Part shown: positions 61,292-64,000 of the stretch, one piece after another
How the letters are laid out: every line of letters starts with the position of its first letter
Position numbering within the stretch: position 1 is the first letter of the stretch
Assembly (NCBI RefSeq): GCF_001718195.1
Contig: NZ_MCNV01000003.1
Coordinates: forward strand, 1-64,000
Reading direction: 5' to 3'
DNA from: Paraburkholderia nodosa
GTDB taxonomy: Bacteria > Pseudomonadota > Gammaproteobacteria > Burkholderiales > Burkholderiaceae
Length of the DNA stretch: 64,000 bases
The notes under the pieces: generated by a model
The model's database searches: none
What the model was told of the DNA's origin: nothing
The model's input: the letters and a program-made list of their open reading frames with translations, nothing else
Translations under genes and position numbers: made by a program

Positions 61292-62455
61292 TCAGGCAGG
61301 ACGCTGATACCCGCCCAGCAAACCGTTCTTCGAAAACACCCACTGCCACAACTGGATGTCGCGCGCACGGAACGCTCCGGCGCACGAAAGCAGGTAGTAG
61401 CGCCACATGCGATAGAAGCGCTCGCCCATCTGCGCCTTGAAACGCGGCCACGCGGCCTCGAAATTCGCGTGCCAGGCCATCAGCGTGCGGTCGTAGTCGG
61501 CGCCGAAGTTATGCAGGTCTTCGGCCACGAACAGGCCGCCCGAAGCGTCGGCGATCTGGCCGATGGTCGGCAGCTCGCCGTTCGGGAAGATGTATTTGTC
61601 GATCCACGGATCGGGCGTGGTGTCGCGGCGGTTCTTGCCAATGGTGTGCAGTACGAACAGGCCGTCGTCGGCAAGACAGCGGTGCGCGACTTCCATATAG
61701 GTGCGATAGTTCTTCGGGCCCACGTGCTCGAACATGCCCACGCTCGCAATGCGGTCGAACTTCTCGTCGAGCAACCGGTAGTCCTGCAGGCGGAATTCAA
61801 CCGGCAGATCCTTGCAGCGCTCGGCGCCGAGCGCGGCCTGCTCCTTCGAGATCGTCACGCCCACGCACGACACGCCATAGTGTTCGGCCGCGAACTTCAT
61901 AAGGCTGCCCCACCCGCAGCCGATGTCGAGCAGGCGCATGCCAGGCTTCAGGCCCAGCTTGCGGCAGATGAGATCGAGCTTGGCGTCCTGCGCCTCGTCG
62001 AGCGTTTTCGCGCCGCCCGACCAGTAGCCGCAGGTGTAGGCCATGTTCTTGTCGAGCATGGCCTCGTAGAACTCGTTGCCGATGTCGTAGTGCTGCTGGC
62101 CCACCTTCCATGCCCTGCGCACGGTCTGGCGGTTCATGAGGCGCGCCTTGAGCGCGTAGAAGACGAGACGGGAGGGATCGATCTGGTCGTCTAGATGCGC
62201 GCGCAACACATGTGCGAAGAATTCGTCGAGTTGCTCGCAATCCCACTGGCCGTCCATGTAGGCCTCGCCGAGGCCCAGGTTGCCGAGCGCCAATACGCGC
62301 TCGGGTAACTGCGGATCGTGGATGCGCATGTCCCACGGCCGTGTGCCGTTGAATTTCACGTCAGCGCGCGCCAATAGCTGGGCTATAAACCGCCAGGCCC
62401 CGGAAACGGTGGCCTCACGAACGGGTTGAGCTGCTTCGAGATCAGTCGTTGCCAT
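61292..62455 (-). CDS. cfa: Cyclopropane-fatty-acyl-phospholipid synthase
   Basis: A 387-residue S-adenosylmethionine-dependent enzyme that adds a methylene group to cis double bonds of membrane phospholipids. Evidence: QQHYDIGNEFYEAMLDKNMA, YTCGYWSGGAKTLDEAQDAK, the SAM site LLDIGCGWGSLMKFAAEHYG (about residue 178), IASVGMFEHVGPKNYRTYME, and QLWQWVFSKNGLLGGY at the end. Length and motifs equal those of typical Cfa. The start at 62455 (MATTDLEAAQP) is the only suitable one. It is monocistronic and converges with crcB. Usually induced in stationary phase. Confidence 0.95.
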   Translation of the reverse strand: MATTDLEAAQPVREATVSGAWRFIAQLLARADVKFNGTRPWDMRIHDPQLPERVLALGNLGLGEAYMDGQWDCEQLDEFFAHVLRAHLDDQIDPSRLVFYALKARLMNRQTVRRAWKVGQQHYDIGNEFYEAMLDKNMAYTCGYWSGGAKTLDEAQDAKLDLICRKLGLKPGMRLLDIGCGWGSLMKFAAEHYGVSCVGVTISKEQAALGAERCKDLPVEFRLQDYRLLDEKFDRIASVGMFEHVGPKNYRTYMEVAHRCLADDGLFVLHTIGKNRRDTTPDPWIDKYIFPNGELPTIGQIADASGGLFVAEDLHNFGADYDRTLMAWHANFEAAWPRFKAQMGERFYRMWRYYLLSCAGAFRARDIQLWQWVFSKNGLLGGYQRPA

Positions 62456-62689
62456 ACGTGCTCCATGCGGCAGGAGTCGGGTCCTTGGTACCTTGCTCCG
62501 ATGCCATTCAAGAGGTTGCTATCAAGACATTCGTCGTCGCGCGCGCTGCGAGAAACTCTATGATGCACCTACTTCAAAAATTGTGCAGGAACACGCACAA
62601 GCCATACGGGGCGGGCCATAATCGCAAACTCGACGAAACCCATCGCCCTGGCGCCAGCAAACGGCGCGCCCGAACTGGAGATACCGACA

Positions 62690-63106
62690 ATGGCCTACGA
62701 CGACAAGAACATCTTCGCGCGCATCCTGCGCGGCGAAGCACCCTGCATCAAGGTGTACGAGGACGACGCTACGCTCGCGATCATGGACGTCATGCCTCAA
62801 TCCGAAGGCCACCTGCTCGTGCTGCCGAAGGAAGGCGCCGAGTTCATCTATGAGCTTTCACTGGAAGCCGGCGCCGCCGCGATGGCGACGGTGCAGAAGA
62901 TGGCGGTCGCGATGCGCAAGGTGCTTGCGCCCGAAGGCCTCTTGATCGCGCAGTTCAACGGCGCCGCCGCCGGGCAGACCGTACCGCACGTGCACTTCCA
63001 CCTGATTCCGCGCCGCGCGGGCGAAGAACTGCGCCCGCATGCGCGTGAAATGGCCGACATGGCGCAGCTCGAAGCGCTGGCCGCGCGCATTCGCGCTGCA
63101 CTGTAA
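62690..63106 (+). CDS. HIT family nucleotide-binding/hydrolase protein
   Basis: A 138-residue histidine-triad protein of the HINT/HIT group. The catalytic motif is HVHFHLIPR at about residue 100; NIFARILRGEAPCIKVYEDD and AIMDVMPQSEGHLLVLPKEG are the other family blocks. It probably hydrolyses nucleoside phosphoramidates or dinucleotides. The gene is single. The start is at 62690 (MAYDDKNIF), after GGAGATACCGACA. It converges with the nitroreductase gene. Confidence 0.92.
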   Translation: MAYDDKNIFARILRGEAPCIKVYEDDATLAIMDVMPQSEGHLLVLPKEGAEFIYELSLEAGAAAMATVQKMAVAMRKVLAPEGLLIAQFNGAAAGQTVPHVHFHLIPRRAGEELRPHAREMADMAQLEALAARIRAAL

Positions 63107-63130
63107 GCAATATGTATTGCTAACGTTAGC
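63107..63130. repeat. Two overlapping palindromes between convergent genes
   Basis: GCAATATGTATTGC (63107-63120) has 6-bp inverted arms GCAATA / TATTGC. GCTAACGTTAGC (63119-63130) is a perfect 12-bp palindrome that shares its first two bases with the former. No T run follows on the plus strand. Its role is unknown; it could act as a weak terminator or a protein-binding site. Confidence 0.5.
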
Positions 63131-63142
63131 TATTCTTGACGC

Positions 63143-63814
63143 TTAAACGCCGTCGAATTGCACGAATTCGTCGAGCGGGACCCGCGCCGAGCGCCACTGG
63201 TTGATGGGCGCGTCCGGGTCTTCGTGACCGATCGCCATGCCGCAGAACACCATGCGTTCGCGCGGCAACGCGAGAAACTGGCCAACGCTTTGCGCGTAGC
63301 GCGCCCAGCATTCCTGCGCGCAGCTATGCAGGCCGGCTTCGCGCAGGAGCAGCATCACCGTCTGCAGGAACATGCCGAGGTCGGCCCATTGCGGCGGCCC
63401 CATCTGACGATCTACGCTGCAAAAAAGCGCGAGCGGCGCGTCGAAAAACGCGTAGTTGCGCGCGAATTGCCGTAGCCTGCCCGGCCGGTCCTCGCGCGCG
63501 ACGTCGATGCTGCGGTAAAGATCCTCGCCCACCTGATAACGACGCTCGCGATATGGCGAACCCAGCTCGCGCGGATACACGTCGTACTCCATCGGCTCGC
63601 CCGCAGGCACCTGCGCAATGCGATCGGCCATGATCGACTTGAGCTTCGCGAGCGATTCGCCGCCCACGACATGAACATGCCACGGCTGCAGATTGCCGCC
63701 CGAAGGCGCGCGCGCAGCGGTATCGAGTACCCGGCGAATGACGGCGGGGTCCACCGGATCGGGCAAAAACTGGCGCACGGACTTGCGGCTCGTGACGGCT
63801 TCGCTGACCTTCAA
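63143..63814 (-). CDS. Nitroreductase family protein
   Basis: A 223-residue FMN-dependent nitroreductase-family protein. Evidence: SRKSVRQFLPDPVDPAVIRR and APSGGNLQPWHVHVVGGESL near the start (FMN contacts), WADLGMFLQTVMLLLREAG, and MVFCGMAIGHEDPDAPINQW near the C-terminus. Typical reactions are NAD(P)H-dependent reduction of nitroaromatics, quinones or enoates. The natural substrate is not known. Single gene; the porin gene fragment lies upstream. Confidence 0.9.
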   Translation of the reverse strand: MKVSEAVTSRKSVRQFLPDPVDPAVIRRVLDTAARAPSGGNLQPWHVHVVGGESLAKLKSIMADRIAQVPAGEPMEYDVYPRELGSPYRERRYQVGEDLYRSIDVAREDRPGRLRQFARNYAFFDAPLALFCSVDRQMGPPQWADLGMFLQTVMLLLREAGLHSCAQECWARYAQSVGQFLALPRERMVFCGMAIGHEDPDAPINQWRSARVPLDEFVQFDGV

Positions 63815-63900
63815 GCAGATTCTCCTCGGGGGATCGACGAAGCATTATCGGCGATCCCCCGCGCGGCTGCCGACGCTCGCCGCGTGGCTCCGTTCTGGCG

Positions 63901-64000
63901 TCAGAACTTGTGACGGATACCCACTACGACAAGCGCCTGATTGTCGGCGCCCGAACTCACGCCGAAGTCGCCGATCGATGCCTGCGCAACGACACTCGAA
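63901..64000 (-). CDS. Porin, C-terminal end only (cut by window edge)
   Basis: The 32 codons before the stop at 63903-63901 read as a beta-strand tail: SSVVAQASIGDFGV, then SSGADNQALVVVGIRHKF. The ending VGIRHKF, with the terminal Phe, is that of Burkholderia OmpC-like porins and closely resembles the end of the complete porin at 50956-52167 (AVIAGIRHNF). Most of the gene lies beyond base 64000. This is the second porin in the window. Confidence 0.8.
   Translation of the reverse strand, partial: SSVVAQASIGDFGVSSGADNQALVVVGIRHKF

Noticed and set aside
1..64000. CRISPR array, tRNA/rRNA, insertion sequence, prophage or attachment site
   Set aside because: I saw no periodic repeats with spacers, transposase or integrase motifs, or tRNA-like cloverleaf; by-eye search can miss a short tRNA, so a tRNAscan run would be decisive.

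Overview
The window is a GC-rich stretch of a betaproteobacterial genome. The best fit is a Burkholderia/Paraburkholderia/Caballeronia-type member of the Burkholderiaceae. Pointers are the two OmpC-like trimeric porins, a DUF3331 protein, the argP/argO and etfBA gene types, many LysR/IclR/AraC regulators, and a large load of catabolic operons. I see no rRNA, tRNA, CRISPR array, insertion sequence or phage gene. The layout looks like an accessory catabolic part of a large replicon rather than a mobile island. The lineage is inferred from protein resemblance, not computed.

Left part (1-16.5 kb), mostly small ordinary units: the start of a hut operon (hutH, cut by the window edge) with two HutC-like operator boxes; a LysR regulator divergent from a short NAD-dependent epimerase; a three-gene ArsR / AHSA1 / DUF899 operon on the minus strand; an AzgA-type purine permease; a PRC-barrel lipoprotein coupled to an MFS transporter; a DUF3331 gene; the divergent argP-argO pair; a di-iron ferritin-like protein; and etfB-etfA.

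Centre (16.5-39.6 kb), two neighbouring acyl-CoA catabolic operons, both on the minus strand. Operon A (30529 down to 16577, 13 genes, divergent LysR at 30808) encodes an MFE-2-type SDR, an acetyl-CoA hydrolase/transferase-family protein without the usual catalytic Glu, a thiolase, a PaaK-like ligase, a lipoate-ligase-like protein, an enoyl-CoA hydratase, an MFE-2-type hydratase, a citrate-synthase-fold lyase, and then a five-gene tail (MaoC/FAS1-like hydratase, acyl-CoA dehydrogenase, CaiB-type CoA-transferase, MmgE/PrpD, CitE-type lyase). The tail resembles the Pseudomonas aeruginosa itaconate (ict-ich-ccl/rip) locus. Operon B (38532 down to 31752, divergent IclR at 38696) encodes a self-sufficient CYP116B P450, an AAHS-family transporter, an acyl-CoA ligase and an acyl-CoA dehydrogenase. 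Together they could form one oxidative route: uptake, hydroxylation, CoA activation, beta-oxidation and C-C cleavage. The substrate is not readable from sequence. etfBA lies next door as a possible electron acceptor for the dehydrogenases.

Right part (39.6-64 kb): a diheme peroxidase and a phosphoesterase, both lipoproteins; a NYN/OST-HTH protein with a histone-like tail; a protein with [N/D]PFG repeats; DUF4239 and a CPA1 antiporter in line with lutABC (lactate oxidation); a porin and an amino acid/amine permease; an AraC regulator divergent from a copper amine oxidase; a membrane protein and an aldehyde dehydrogenase (aromatic amine catabolism); an SDR; crcB; cfa; a HIT protein; a nitroreductase; and the end of a second porin gene. 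A 28-bp element shared by the amine oxidase and permease promoters ties these genes into one apparent AraC regulon.
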